From Saccharomycopsis malanga (lineage: Eukaryota; Ascomycota; Saccharomycetes; Ascoideales; Saccharomycopsidaceae), in the NCBI GenBank assembly GCA_004014935.1, contig CP025321.1, forward strand, positions 1,922,001 through 1,986,000: a stretch of DNA of 64,000 nucleotides. Direction: 5' to 3'. The translations under genes and the position numbers were made by a program. The notes under the pieces were generated by a model. That model was given only the letters and a program-made list of their open reading frames with translations. It did not search any database and was not told the origin of the DNA. This document shows, one piece after another, positions 20,906-31,556 of this stretch (positions are counted from its first letter, which is position 1; each line of letters begins with the position of its first letter).

Positions 20906-21388
20906 ATTACATTACCACACGACCAGCCACACCGTCCTGTAGACGAGATCATTTTATGTATCCAAGAGTCTAATCTAGAAAATGTCAAAACCGTTATTAT
21001 TGCTCCACCAGCAATCTATGGTTTCCTATATAACTGAATTGAATGAATACTGTAATTAAAACTTGGTAATTTGTAAGAGTAGCGCAGTTAGGACAGTACT
21101 AAAGTTATCTTTTTATGATTAATATATTTTCAAGTTTCCTGTAATTGAAATAAACCAAGCTTCGGCATCAAATGGTGTAATAATGTTGGTGCATATATGA
21201 TACAGCGTATTATTTTAATATTAATAATTTGCAAAGCCACATAGCGAACTATTGAGTTTTTTGGCAGCACTATTTAGTACCCAAGCCTCATGTTCTTCAG
21301 TTAATAAAGACATTCCGTTTCAGTTTCCAGCCAACAAGAGTTACAAACATGGCTACATAAAACATATATTCAAATGAGCATTATTATA
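20906..21388. other. Intergenic, nothing recognised
   Basis: Downstream region of the dehydrogenase gene. AT-rich, with no repeat match and no gene. Confidence 0.45.
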
Positions 21389-22259
21389 CTATTTCTTAGT
21401 CCAATTTGGATCTTCCCATCTCAAGCTACCAGCACCGGCCTGGTTACTTGGGAATATTAAGGATTCGGCAATGACGACGTTTGGCTTTCTGGAAACTGCG
21501 TAAACGATACTGTCAGCAATATCTTCAGGATAAAGAGGTTCAGCAACGTATACTTGTTTAGCTTTTTCTTCATCACCTCTGTAGCGGACCTTACTGAACT
21601 CTGTTTCAACAGCACCGGGCTGGATTTCGATTACTCTAATTCTTGTAGAAATGAGTTCTTTTCTAAGTGAGTTGGTAAAAGCATTCAATGCGAATTTACT
21701 AGCACAGTAGATAGATCCTCCTGGATAGGCGTCTCTACCAGCAATTGAACCCAATTGGACAATATCACCGGAGTTTTTCTTTTTGAAAAGCGGTAGAATG
21801 GTTTGGACAACCTCAATGTTACCCAAGACATTAGTATTGAACACAGTGTTGATCTCTTTCTGGGATAGCTCGCCAACCTTTTCGTTTCCAATGGCTAACC
21901 CAGCATTGTTGACAAGCACATCAATGTCTTGAAATTCTTGAGGAATTGATTTGAAAAACGGTCTAATGGTGTCAATTTTGGAAACATCGAGGAACTGTGA
22001 ATGGACCTTGATTTGGGGATACTTGTTTTCAAGCTGCTGTTTCAACGAATCGAGTCTTTCCACTCTTCTGGCGCTCAAAACAAGTTTGATCTTTCCCTCA
22101 GCAGACTCAGCAAATTCAACAGCCGTAGCCCTTCCAATACCACTGGAAGCACCAGTAATAAGCTGTTTTGTTAGTTGCCTGATTTCCCAACAGATCTCAA
22201 CCAGTACATACCACGGTTTTACCTGCCAAACGAACAGTAGCAGCAGCTCCAAAAGGCAT
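21389..22259 (-). CDS. TMA29: NADP-dependent short-chain dehydrogenase (YMR226C type), one intron
   Basis: The spliced product is 273 residues (S. cerevisiae YMR226C is 267) and matches it along its length. It is an NADP-dependent dehydrogenase acting on serine and related 3-hydroxy acids, probably cytosolic. Exon 1 (22212-22259) encodes [16 protein letters not shown]. Exon 2 (21389-22162) begins [10 protein letters not shown], rebuilding the KTVLITGAS motif of the family. The catalytic Ser (GSIAGRD), the YCASK motif and NNAG are all present. Without splicing the frame starts with an unrelated N-terminus, so the intron is needed. A long ATT array lies upstream of the start. Confidence 0.92.
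22163..22211 (-). other. 49-nt spliceosomal intron in the dehydrogenase gene
   Basis: On the minus strand the intron begins GTATGT and ends AACTAACAAAACAG, with the ACTAAC branch box only a few bases before the acceptor. It interrupts the codons for V and L in KTV/LITGAS. It contains an in-frame stop (TGA) shortly after the donor, so an unspliced message would make a truncated product. Confidence 0.9.
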
Positions 22260-22452
22260 TATTTAGTACAATTAAAAACAATTCAAGTTGTGGTATGAAA
22301 GATGACGAACTTGACCTTGCTATTTATATGATATCAATAGGTTTCCGGAGCAAGGTTCAAAGGTGTATTCCGCGATCACACCTGACAGGTTTGGCTTTTA
22401 GCCAACTAGCAGATAAGCTACTCAGCCTTGGATATTGGCCATTTGGCTGTTA

Positions 22453-22637
<185 letters not shown>

Positions 22638-22649
22638 TAAAGGCAAACA

Positions 22650-22752
22650 TTGGGTTTTCCCCACTGGGTTTTACCAAGTCCCCTTAGACATAGCGCGTAT
22701 ATACGAAACTGATATGTACTGGGCTTGAAATATATGATATTATTATTATTAT
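22650..22752 (+). repeat. S1 3' fragment flanked by 12-bp target-site duplication
   Basis: A 5'-truncated S1 copy of about 100 bp (TTGGGTTTTCCCCACTGGG to the ATT tail). Direct repeats TAAAGGCAAACA lie immediately before it (22638-22649) and after it (22753-22764). Truncation at the 5' end, a simple-repeat tail and a target duplication are the marks of target-primed reverse transcription. Confidence 0.88.
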
Positions 22753-22929
22753 TAAAGGCAAACAGCATTCATCAGTAAAATCCATTCTGCTAAAGTGTCA
22801 TGTTGGGAATATTAATCTCTGTTGCATGTGACATTGCGGATTTTAGCCGAAGCGGATAGCTTAATGGTATCCGCAAGTATAATCACCAATCACTAATCAT
22901 GATAATGATATAGCGCACATAACGATAAG

Positions 22930-25758
22930 ATGGACAAAGGTGCGAAACCAAGAAAAGCAAAACGGCAGAGAATCCCAAAGAACTGTGGGTTTTGTCGGGC
23001 ACGGAAGAGGAAATGCGACAAGAAACGGCCCAGTTGCACGTATTGTTTAGAACATCACAATGCTCTGAACTGTTTTTACGAAGAGCCAGGTACAATATTC
23101 ATAAATGAAAAGGAGAGTTCAACATTCATAAATGAAAAGAAGAGTTCAACATTCATAAATGAAAAGCAGAACCAAACATTGATGAATGAAAAGAAGAGTC
23201 CAACGTTGTTAAATCATCTAGAACAAACAAGACAACCTACTTTTCTGCTGAGTAGCGATTCTGAGTTGAGCCAACATAGTGTTAGTATTCTTGACGAAAA
23301 GCAGTTGAAGGTAAATGGCGCTGGTGAACTACCAACTAATGACGATGGGCCAGGCTTGGATCTTTTAGAATTACAGAAGCGAGTTGAACAGTTAGAGACA
23401 GTATTACAGCGAAAGGCAAACGTAGCGGCGCTCAATGAACTGAAGAATCTCAATGTTTTGCCATCTTGTAAGAAAGATGCATTGGACAAAAGTATGGAAA
23501 CAATTGACGAGTATATTGACTTTTTTGAGCCAGGTTACGCCTACGCCCAGGCAAATTCCATGTCCACTTTGAAGCCGTTTAACAGAGCGCATTTGTTTCG
23601 TAAAGATGCTTTTTATGGCTCGTCCATCTCCTTGGTGAACCGCTTTTATAGAAAGATCAAACAAGAAATAAAAAACTTGAAAATATCCAGTGATTTCAGT
23701 ATCTTAACCCTGCCATTGACTGCGCTGTTGAACGAGAACTTCAAGGCAGCAAAGTTCCGTACGTTGGTTCAAATGAGTCTCAAGGAAAGCAATCCCAACT
23801 TCGACATCATCATCAACATGATTGTCTCGCTGTTCACAAGCAGAAAAAAATACGCTGTAAGCCTCATAGCTGAGAACAACGAGACAGAACGACAGAAACT
23901 AGTGCGAAAAATACTAAACATTCTTCCAAAACAAGTGTCCGCAATAAACTTGCTATGGCTTACCTTTGACAAGTATGTGTATCCGTTTGCCCCATTTTTG
24001 GACTTGGACCAATTCAAGCAGGATATAGAGCTCATAATTGTCGGTCTCAAGCTTTCGGAAACCCGCTCCAGTGATATGGGGCCGTCAGAGTATCAAATAA
24101 ACTTGACATCCTTCATAGACTTGGCACTTATAGCCAACTTTCTTATTATTCTTAGAATCAGCTATTTCTGTCTCAAAATCAACACCGAGTTCTTGAGCCC
24201 CGCGAGCGCCTTGGAATCGAAAATGGTCAGCCTGGATAGTCTCAACTATATAGGAACAGAATACATCAGTTTGGCCTTCTCGTGCCTTGCCCAATGCAAG
24301 TCTTTGACAAAAATGAGTATCAGTGTGTTGAACGCCACCGCATACATGCTATTCTACTTTCGTCACTGCGAGGAACATGCTGGAAGCATAGACGACCGCG
24401 AAACCTCAAATTTACTAGGAATTGTTGCCAACGCAACCTTCAACATGGGCTTGTTTAGAGACTGGCAAAACGTGCCGTTCACCCATATCATAAACCATCC
24501 GGGCTGCAACTTCTCTGATCCTGAAAAAACGGTATATATGGCCAGAAAGATTTGGTATTCCATCAAGAAAATAAGCGTCATTGAATTCGCCTGCTCTGGT
24601 GTTCCTCTTGCTCTTGACGTCATCAAAGGACAAGCACCGAAACTTCCCAGATGCCCAACGCTTTCCCACAGAGATGCTTTGGTCGACCTCAACTTTGAAC
24701 GGCAGGAAAAAATCAACATTCTTGCCTATCAAATCGAGCATTTGATATATTACAACGAAACCGCAAAGTTGTATCAAGTTTATGACTGCTATAATGCTGT
24801 CAACACCACCCTCATTGCCACATTTGAGAATTCTGTGGACTATTTTACCAACGACAGCCATTTTGCAAATCATGAGACAGCCATCCCTAGAACGCCATAC
24901 TATATTGTATTAGATAAAGTTTTCCAGTTGGAGCAGTTTTTGCTTTTGAACACCCTCAGCTTCAAACTAGGGATTGTCTTTCTTTACCATTACCAGGAGA
25001 AAAACGATCTGTCCAACTATTTCCATTACTTGAAACAACTAACCATCAGAGTTTCTGTGTGTGTAAATGTCTATTCCAAGCTTTTCCAAATAGAGAACCG
25101 AACCTTCCTAAAGGTTGATGAAGACTTGGATTTGAAAAACTTCAACTACCGTATTATTTCATTAGCAGGAAAGCTAATACTAGACTTGTCATTGTTCTTA
25201 TACACCGCCTTATTCCAAATCTACGTGAGCATTTACCTCGCCCTTCATTCTGGGAAGCACATTCAAGCGCAGGCCTTAATACCGCTCAAAAAAGCCATGC
25301 TCAAGAGCGTGGAAATACTACTAAAGACTCATTTTTTCAAAACTGTCTTGTTTTATTACCAGCATGTTAAAGTCTGCAGCTTCATGAGCTTGCTTTTGGC
25401 AGAATTCAAACGTTATGACGCTCCAAACGACCGTGGCGAAGATATTGAAATGATCAATGTGCTATTTATGCTTTACAATTCCCAGGAAAAGAAATCTCTG
25501 CATTTCTTGGGCATGAAATATAACTTGGAGCCTATTCCGCGGGATTCGGTTTTCTTGAGTTTTTCTGAAAAGCAGTTACAACTGTTGGTGGATATCTTAA
25601 CTTCAAGAAATGCTGCTGATACTGATGAATGCTCAGAAGCTGTTCCACATCTTGATGGCATGATCAAAATTGTACAAACTAGCCATTTGTATGATACACT
25701 CACAGACACAATTTCTTTGAAAGATTTTGCAAAGAGATTTGCAACCAAAGTAAATTAA
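22930..25758 (+). CDS. Zn(II)2Cys6 fungal transcription factor
   Basis: A 942-residue regulator with an N-terminal binuclear zinc cluster at 19-48 (CGFCRARKRKCDKKRPSCTYC, spacing C-x2-C-x6-C-x6-C-x2-C-x8-C), preceded by basic residues. A FINEK-type coding repeat follows at about 57-95 and a short coiled coil at about 145-180 (LLELQKRVEQLETVLQRK). The long middle region resembles the fungal-specific regulatory domain. I cannot name the orthologue or its targets. The ATG at 22930 directly precedes the zinc cluster. Its last codons are partly duplicated downstream (25795-25850). Confidence 0.88.
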   Translation: MDKGAKPRKAKRQRIPKNCGFCRARKRKCDKKRPSCTYCLEHHNALNCFYEEPGTIFINEKESSTFINEKKSSTFINEKQNQTLMNEKKSPTLLNHLEQTRQPTFLLSSDSELSQHSVSILDEKQLKVNGAGELPTNDDGPGLDLLELQKRVEQLETVLQRKANVAALNELKNLNVLPSCKKDALDKSMETIDEYIDFFEPGYAYAQANSMSTLKPFNRAHLFRKDAFYGSSISLVNRFYRKIKQEIKNLKISSDFSILTLPLTALLNENFKAAKFRTLVQMSLKESNPNFDIIINMIVSLFTSRKKYAVSLIAENNETERQKLVRKILNILPKQVSAINLLWLTFDKYVYPFAPFLDLDQFKQDIELIIVGLKLSETRSSDMGPSEYQINLTSFIDLALIANFLIILRISYFCLKINTEFLSPASALESKMVSLDSLNYIGTEYISLAFSCLAQCKSLTKMSISVLNATAYMLFYFRHCEEHAGSIDDRETSNLLGIVANATFNMGLFRDWQNVPFTHIINHPGCNFSDPEKTVYMARKIWYSIKKISVIEFACSGVPLALDVIKGQAPKLPRCPTLSHRDALVDLNFERQEKINILAYQIEHLIYYNETAKLYQVYDCYNAVNTTLIATFENSVDYFTNDSHFANHETAIPRTPYYIVLDKVFQLEQFLLLNTLSFKLGIVFLYHYQEKNDLSNYFHYLKQLTIRVSVCVNVYSKLFQIENRTFLKVDEDLDLKNFNYRIISLAGKLILDLSLFLYTALFQIYVSIYLALHSGKHIQAQALIPLKKAMLKSVEILLKTHFFKTVLFYYQHVKVCSFMSLLLAEFKRYDAPNDRGEDIEMINVLFMLYNSQEKKSLHFLGMKYNLEPIPRDSVFLSFSEKQLQLLVDILTSRNAADTDECSEAVPHLDGMIKIVQTSHLYDTLTDTISLKDFAKRFATKVN
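23098..23200 (+). repeat. Coding repeat in the Zn2Cys6 gene (FINEK units)
   Basis: Three to four units of about 30 bp encode FINEK-x-SST. They lie between the DNA-binding domain and the coiled coil, a usual place for a flexible linker. Confidence 0.8.
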
Positions 25759-25850
25759 TTAAAATGATATAAAGCTTACAGCGGCCGGTGGCCATTGCAA
25801 CCAAAGAAAATTAATCAAAGTGATATAAAGCTTACAGCTGCTGGGCCGGT
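25741..25850 (+). repeat. Tandem duplication spanning the Zn2Cys6 stop codon
   Basis: The block GCAACCAAAGTAAATTAAT...AAGCTTACAGC, which includes the last codons and the stop, is followed at 25795 by a near-copy, GCAACCAAAGAAAATTAATC...AAGCTTACAGC. The first copy ends in GGCCGGTGGC and the second in the S1 head (GGGCCGGTGGC). The duplication unit therefore includes the first bases of the S1 insertion. Confidence 0.8.
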
Positions 25851-26208
25851 GGCTAGTGCTCTGGACGAGTGACCTAAAAGGCACTTGGGTTTGGTTCCTA
25901 ACACGAACACTTTTACTCTCTGCTTTTCAATATGCTGAACGTGAAATGACTTTACGGGCAAGTCCAACTGTCTGAAACACTACATAGTGCTTGCTTACAA
26001 CCAACTGGTTGACAAGATAACGATATGTAAGATTATGGTTACATTATGGTTACATTATGGTTACATTATGGTTACATTATGGTTACATTATGGTTACATT
26101 GTGATCAGATTATAATCAACAGGCCATGATGGGCTTTACCAAGTGCACATAGCACATATATACGAAACTGATATGTACTGGGCTTGAAATATATGATATT
26201 ATTATTAT
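25836..26208 (+). repeat. S1 SINE-like repeat, full length, with internal 11-bp array
   Basis: About 370 bp: an A-box region (GCCGGTGGCTAGTGC), a worn B box (GGTTTGGTTCCT), middle segment, the GACAAGATAACGATATG block, an internal tandem array, then the 3' part and the ATT tail. It starts about 80 bp past the Zn2Cys6 stop in the same orientation and is followed directly by F2 copy 5. Confidence 0.85.
26030..26102 (+). repeat. 11-bp tandem array (ATTATGGTTAC)n
   Basis: Six to seven units of ATTATGGTTAC expanded from the S1 segment that reads AGATTATGATCAGATTATGG in other copies. Confidence 0.92.
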
Positions 26209-26211
26209 ATC

Positions 26212-27165
26212 TCATCGACAAACTAATGAAAGGCGTAATGTCTCTCGTAGATTACCCAATAGTCCTTTCATTTCTGCTTATACACATTTGGCAAAAAATG
26301 GGCATATTAAAAATATACTCTCGAAAAGTAAAGATATTCTTTCTTTCAAAGAGAAATCTGCCTATACGCCTTACTAGTACCAAGTGGCCAAGTTGGTTAG
26401 GCCATGCGCCACACAAAATAGTGCAGAATAGTGCAGAAAATGAAGTGTGGCGTTCCTCACTTGGGGTTTTGGTACTCGATTCGCGCTGTTGACGTTTTAA
26501 AGTAGTTATCAAATGTTTTATTGAGTTAAATCTATGCTATCCATGTTATTTTGATTTGAAAAACGTACACCAGAGTTTTAAAATTTTTTGCTTTATTATA
26601 GTACTAATTATAATAAACAATCTCAAGTTTGCGAATAAATATTTGATATAACCGAAAAATTCCAATTTTGACAAAAAGTTAATTTTGTTAAACCATATTC
26701 TAGAGTCTTTACAGCAAACCAAACCATACAAAACTTGTATTTCTATACTCTCCAAATCCTAGATCATTATTCACTGTAATTTGGTTTAATATTTGGTTTT
26801 TAAAATATATTTAATAGTGAGAAAGTATCAGTCGGTCGAAAATAACATATAATGTGTAAAAACATATTTTTCACCTCTCAGAGCATGTTTATTTATCGTT
26901 TGACAATATACTATAGGTTTATATTGCTTTTTGTTTAATTTCAGCTTGTTTCAAGATTTGGATGAGGTTTTATTCCAAAGAAATGTGTATCCTAAAAGCT
27001 GAAAAAAAGTATTTTATATTATGGTTTCTCAGAGTAACTTGTATTTGGTATTAATCATAAGATTTGTCAAAATAGCATAATTCAACTTCCACCATGCAAT
27101 TAATAATTTATGAGCTAGGTAAATCGTAATGTGCTTATTAATAAGCTTTATACTTAGGTTCAGGC
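26212..27165 (+). repeat. F2 tRNA-headed repeat, copy 5
   Basis: The leader contains GGGCATATTAAAAATATACTC and AAAGAGAAATCTGCC. The head with A box, hairpin and B-box-like site is at about 26388-26490. The body runs to AAGCTTTATACTTAGGTTC, where an S1 copy interrupts it. It is the most complete copy outside the inverted pair. Confidence 0.85.
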
Positions 27166-27356
27166 CACTGAGCCAAATGGCCCAGTGGTCAGTGCTCTCG
27201 AAGAAGAGAAAAGACCTGGCAGGATAGTTTAGCGGATAATACTTCCAAACAGGAAAAAGGGTGAGCCAGCTATGATCAAAAGGACATGATTAGGCTTTAC
27301 CAAGTGCACATAGCACGTATATACGAAACTAATATGTACTTGGCTGGAAATATAAG
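27166..27356 (+). repeat. S1 SINE-like repeat with palindromic head
   Basis: The head reads CCACTGAGCCAAATGGCC then CAGTGG, giving an A-box core on both strands. A variant middle (GATAGTTTAGCGGATAATAC) lacks the usual B box. The 3' part ends in GTACTTGGCTGG and a short tail. It lies at the truncated end of F2 copy 5. Confidence 0.78.
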
Positions 27357-27811
27357 ATATTCATATCTTGTTTTTTATTTAAAACTGGCTACTATTTTTC
27401 CCTCGAATTGCTTTTACAGAGATGAGAATACACAACTATTAATATTGTAAATTGAAATAGTCAAAAGAAGACAAACTGTGTGCAAAATGATTAGGTATAA
27501 GGAGGTGTATCTTTGAAAGTTGTAGATCGTACGATGATACAAAACATTTTACAATTGATTATTCTGGTGGCCGAATTGTTGCAATATAAGGAAATTAGTT
27601 ACAAATCAATTAATAGCATTCATGATCTGAATTAGAGGCGATATATCGTCAAACAGCGCTACATACTAACATGCATATTTTCTACATGTCTGAATTTTTA
27701 TTCCTGAATAGGAAGGCTTGGGAAATACAGCAGTTTTGAATATCTCAAGAAATGGCCTAAAATACAAACTAGTTTTGTTAAAAACAATTTGATATGAGAC
27801 ATTGAAATTTT
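27357..27811. other. Intergenic, nothing recognised
   Basis: AT-rich spacer between two S1 copies, with no gene and no repeat match seen. Confidence 0.4.
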
Positions 27812-28047
27812 GTGGGCCGTATGGCTCAGTGATCAGTGTTCTTGGAGAAGAGAAAAGACCAAAAGAAACACGGGTTCGATTCCCAAGACGACATTTTTAC
27901 ACGCTGCTTTTTACAATGCTACATGAGAATTCACAGGCAAGTGAAACTGTCTGAAACACAAACTAGGCCAATAGTGCTTGTTTAGTAATTTGTTAAATCA
28001 AAAAACTATGATTATTCGAAATATAAGCTATCATTATTATTATTACA
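27812..28047 (+). repeat. S1 SINE-like repeat with intact A and B boxes
   Basis: The head has an A box GTATGGCTCAGTGATCAG and a B box ACGGGTTCGATTCCC (27870-27884). The middle segment carries ACAGGCAAGTGAAACTGTCT. It then jumps to a short tail (TTATTCGAAATATAAGC plus ATT run), losing most of the 3' block. Confidence 0.82.
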
Positions 28048-28435
28048 GGTGGGTGGCCCCCACTTTTTGTTTAACCAACATGGTAGGCCGGAATTTCCAA
28101 GACGGATGACAGTGTGGTAGGGGGTGGGCACATTTCCCCGCTTGATAATCAGAAATAGAAGGGTCTAGACCTTTGTTGCGGTTGACAATGGCCAGGCAAT
28201 TTAGTAAGGTGACATTTGACAAGTTTAATTCTGAAACATTATGGGCTACATGGATAGTAAAGTACTGAACATGTCATTAAGAAAAGTAATTATATGTAGA
28301 ATGATATAATTGTGGAACCAAGGTGTATATAGACCAAAGAAGAAGATGTAGCAGAAACAGAAACAAAAGGAACGACGAAAAAGGTGATGCCAAAGACGAG
28401 AGATGATGCAAAATCGAACATTGAAGAAAAGTAAG
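28048..28435. other. Intergenic, nothing recognised
   Basis: Includes a locally GC-richer patch (about 28045-28140) and a purine-rich stretch (about 28330-28440). No frame of note. Confidence 0.4.
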
Positions 28436-29160
28436 ATTGATTTTTTTTAGGATTTTTTGAAAATGGATTGTATTTTTTTTTTGATTTTTTTGATTTTTAT
28501 AAATTTTTATGATTCTTTTTAAATAAAATGTTGTTAGTTGTTGTTATTGATTTTTTTTGATTTCAGATTGGTAATAGAAATTTTTTTTTTTTGATTTCAG
28601 ATTGGTAAAAAAGAGTTTTTACTTTTTGATTTCAGATTGGTAATAGAAATGTTCTTACTTCTTGATTTCAGATTGGTAATAGAAATGTTTTTACTTGATA
28701 TTGATTTCAGATTGGTAATAGAAATGTTTTTACTTCTTAATTTCAAATTGGTAAATAAGATTTCTTACTACTTTTTATTATCGATTTATCATAGGTAAAT
28801 AAGATTTCTTATTATCGGTTTATCATAGGTAAATAAGATTTCTTATTATCAATTTATCAACTTTGTAAATAAAACATCTTCTTACTTGTTATCACCTCTT
28901 CAACTTCTTAAATAAGATTTCTTATTACCTTTTATCAACTTATTAAATAAAATTTCTTATTACCTTTTATCAACTTCTTAAATAAGATTTACTATTACCT
29001 TTTATCAACTTCTTAAATAAGACTTCTTATTACCTCTTCAACTTCTCAAATAAAATATCTTTTTACCACTTCAACTTATAAATTGGTATCAGAAACTCCT
29101 TACTTCTTATCGACTTTTTGACTTTTTGACTTTTTTATTATTTCCATAATAAAATCTTAT
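28436..29160. repeat. Degenerate T-rich minisatellites in the PPZ1 3' flank
   Basis: From about 28545 to 28750 there are four to five units of about 50 bp built on GATTTCAGATTGGTAATAG. From about 28750 to 29030, units of about 30-40 bp are built on AATAAGATTTCTTATTA and CAACTTCTTAAATAAG. Part of this is probably transcribed as the PPZ1 3' UTR. Confidence 0.8.
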
Positions 29161-29219
29161 AGCCCAGACTATTACTAAAACCAACAAACAACAAACAACA
29201 AACACACTTTTGTAAAACT

Positions 29220-31052
29220 TCAATTGGCAATTTGATTTTGCAAATTGTTAGCGTTTTTCCGTTCATGTTTACCCTTTTTCATAAACAGTTTCAAAGCCAT
29301 TGGGTCCAAGGGGTCTAACAATTCAAAGGAGCAAAGCAATTCTTCACTAACGCTCATTACGGCGCCCCAATTGTCGAATTCGCCGCAATAATTGGGTGCA
29401 CTGAAAACAGTTACCAAGGAACGGTCGTTAAAAAACTCGTAGCCGTCTTCGACGACCATATGAGCACGGCAGACGAGATCAAAGTTGAATTTAGTAAGAA
29501 ACTTGTTGATGGCAGCCTTGGAGAAGCAATAGGAGACGCCACGTTCGTTGTCCTCCCATTCGTTGGGGGTGTCGGCAGGATCGGACCACAAGAGGTCGTT
29601 TAGCAAGCCGAAATCCGGCACGTCGGTGGGACGCTGGATGTTTCTGATCTCGTCCATGGAATGGAGGGTAGGCGACAAGCCGCCGTGCACACAGAAGATT
29701 TTGTTGGCCACAATGGCGGCAATGGGCAACGTGTTGAAGGTGTCGATGAAGATTTTCCAGGTTTTGATGTTGCATCTGCGCTTGCACTCGTCGTAGAACC
29801 CGTAGACTCGCGTGACGTTGGCGCACTCGTGGTTGCCTCTTAGGAGAAAGAAGTTTTCCGGGTACTTGATCTTGTAGCAGAGAAGGAGCAAGATGGTCTC
29901 CAAGGACTGCTTGCCGCGGTCGACGTAGTCGCCCAAGAAGAGGAAGTTGGCGGCCGGCGGAAACCCGCATTTGGTGAACATCCGGATCAAGTCGTTGTAC
30001 TGCCCGTGGACGTCCCCGACGATCTTCACCGGCGGCGAGAGCTCGAGGAGCGTAGGCTGCGAGAGGAAGATCTCTCTGGCGGTGGAGCAGATCACCTGGA
30101 TCTCCGAGTTTTTCAAACACACGTTTTTGGTCCGTTTGCCCGAGTAGCCTGCGTCCAAGAGTCTCTGGATGAGGTCCTCGACGTCGATGACCACGCCGCT
30201 GTTGGTGTTGGACGCGATCTTCGTGTTGATGTTCGACAATGCTGGCGAAAGCGTCTGGGTGCCCGGGGTTCCCGGAACCGACGCCGTGTTGACCGAAAGC
30301 TGGTCGTTTGCCGCTTCTACTGTTGGGGTTTCGCCTGCCGCCGCGCCGTGGAGCTCCGAAGCTATGCTCACCGCGTCGCTGTTGCGCCTACTCAACGTGT
30401 GCGCCGACTCGTTGCCGAACCCTGCCCCGTCGCCGCTGTTTAGCCGGTTACTGTAGCTACTGTTGAAACTGTTGTGCCGGCTCGACGTTCTGCTGAAGCT
30501 CCGGCCCGCCCCGGCAAAGCTCGGGTTCTCCGCCGTTGTCGTCATCGCCGACGCCGACGCCGTCGCCGTCGCCGTCCCGCCGACACTGCCATGCTGTTCA
30601 TTACCGAGCTGCGCCCCCGAACTGTTGGCGCTGTCTCGGCGGATCAAAATCGGTGTTTTCGGCTCCATCTGCACCATCGACGGCGGCAACGCCAACGACG
30701 ACTGCCGCAAATTGTCCGTCTCGTTGTTGTTGTTCACACTGAGCGTCAAATTGTTTACGTCCCTACTATGCAAGCCGCCGGGCAAATGCCCGCCGTTCTC
30801 CGCCCCCAGCGCCATCTCGTTGCTGCTACTCCCATTGTTAGGTATCGTCTGCGACGAGCTTCTTCTACTGAGCAACGGCGACGACGGAAACTTGCGCGAT
30901 ACATCGCTGGCCGCTGTCTTGAACGATGCCGCGTCATCATTCGTCCGCAACGACCGCCGCGATCTCCCCGATCTCTGCGACGTCGACGTGTCCGTCCGCG
31001 TAAACTTTGGTAGGTTCTCAAACCCCTTTTGCTTTGAGCTCGAATTCCCCAT
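29220..31052 (-). CDS. PPZ1: Serine/threonine phosphatase Ppz1
   Basis: A PP1-like phosphatase of the fungal PPZ family, which controls salt tolerance and K+ transport through Trk and is inhibited by Hal3-type subunits. The 610-residue protein has the family layout. The N-terminus starts MGNSSSKQ, a myristoylation signal. A long Ser/Asn/Thr-rich disordered half runs to about 290, then the catalytic domain follows. All metal-site motifs are present: GDVHGQ (346-351), GDYVDRG (about 374), RGNHE (about 405) and HGGLSP (about 455), plus [11 protein letters not shown] near the end. The coding sequence is markedly GC-rich in the disordered half. It is divergent from PPM1, with a 540-bp shared spacer. 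Confidence 0.95.
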   Translation of the reverse strand: MGNSSSKQKGFENLPKFTRTDTSTSQRSGRSRRSLRTNDDAASFKTAASDVSRKFPSSPLLSRRSSSQTIPNNGSSSNEMALGAENGGHLPGGLHSRDVNNLTLSVNNNNETDNLRQSSLALPPSMVQMEPKTPILIRRDSANSSGAQLGNEQHGSVGGTATATASASAMTTTAENPSFAGAGRSFSRTSSRHNSFNSSYSNRLNSGDGAGFGNESAHTLSRRNSDAVSIASELHGAAAGETPTVEAANDQLSVNTASVPGTPGTQTLSPALSNINTKIASNTNSGVVIDVEDLIQRLLDAGYSGKRTKNVCLKNSEIQVICSTAREIFLSQPTLLELSPPVKIVGDVHGQYNDLIRMFTKCGFPPAANFLFLGDYVDRGKQSLETILLLLCYKIKYPENFFLLRGNHECANVTRVYGFYDECKRRCNIKTWKIFIDTFNTLPIAAIVANKIFCVHGGLSPTLHSMDEIRNIQRPTDVPDFGLLNDLLWSDPADTPNEWEDNERGVSYCFSKAAINKFLTKFNFDLVCRAHMVVEDGYEFFNDRSLVTVFSAPNYCGEFDNWGAVMSVSEELLCSFELLDPLDPMALKLFMKKGKHERKNANNLQNQIAN

Positions 31053-31336
31053 CCTCCTCTATTTATGTATATTTATATATGTATCTTTATATATTATATG
31101 TCCCTCTATAACTTCCAAATCTCTCGCTCGCTTTTTTTAAGTGCCAACCGCTATTCTTATAATGCGCGCTCACTCTCCTGTGCATCCACTCAATTCAATA
31201 AATCCTCTTGATGCCCTAAACTCAACAAAACGGAGTCGGTCCAAACAAATATTACTTTATCAATGCCTCTCTCAATACCACCAATACTGGAAAATTGCTC
31301 CTGTCAGCGCCGACCCCGTGATTATGGCCGAAGGGT

Positions 31337-31342
31337 CACGTG
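31337..31342. promoter_or_regulatory. CACGTG E-box, upstream copy
   Basis: The site reads TCACGTGAT, the classic Cbf1 (centromere-binding factor) context. It is part of the duplicated block. That Cbf1 binds here is an inference. Confidence 0.5.
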
Positions 31343-31550
31343 ATTCAGGCATCAATACCAACATATGGCTGCTATTTTGTCGCTGGTGTTTCTAACTAAT
31401 AAACTGCCTGTGCAATAAACTGGGACAATTCCAACTCCACTAACATACAGGACATTCCAAATGCCTCTCTCAACTGGAAATTTCTGCTGTCAAATTGCTC
31501 CTGTCAGCGCCGCCACCCCCACCCCACCCCCGTGATTCTAGCGCACTAGT

Positions 31551-31556
31551 CACGTG
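31551..31556. promoter_or_regulatory. CACGTG E-box, downstream copy
   Basis: Second TCACGTGAT, 33-38 bp before the first PPM1 ATG. It could serve either divergent gene. Confidence 0.5.

Noticed and set aside
31439-31450. ACTAACATACAG upstream of PPM1 as the end of a 5' UTR intron
   Set aside because: It resembles the branch-acceptor pattern, but I find no GTATGT- or GTAAGT-type donor at a sensible distance upstream.
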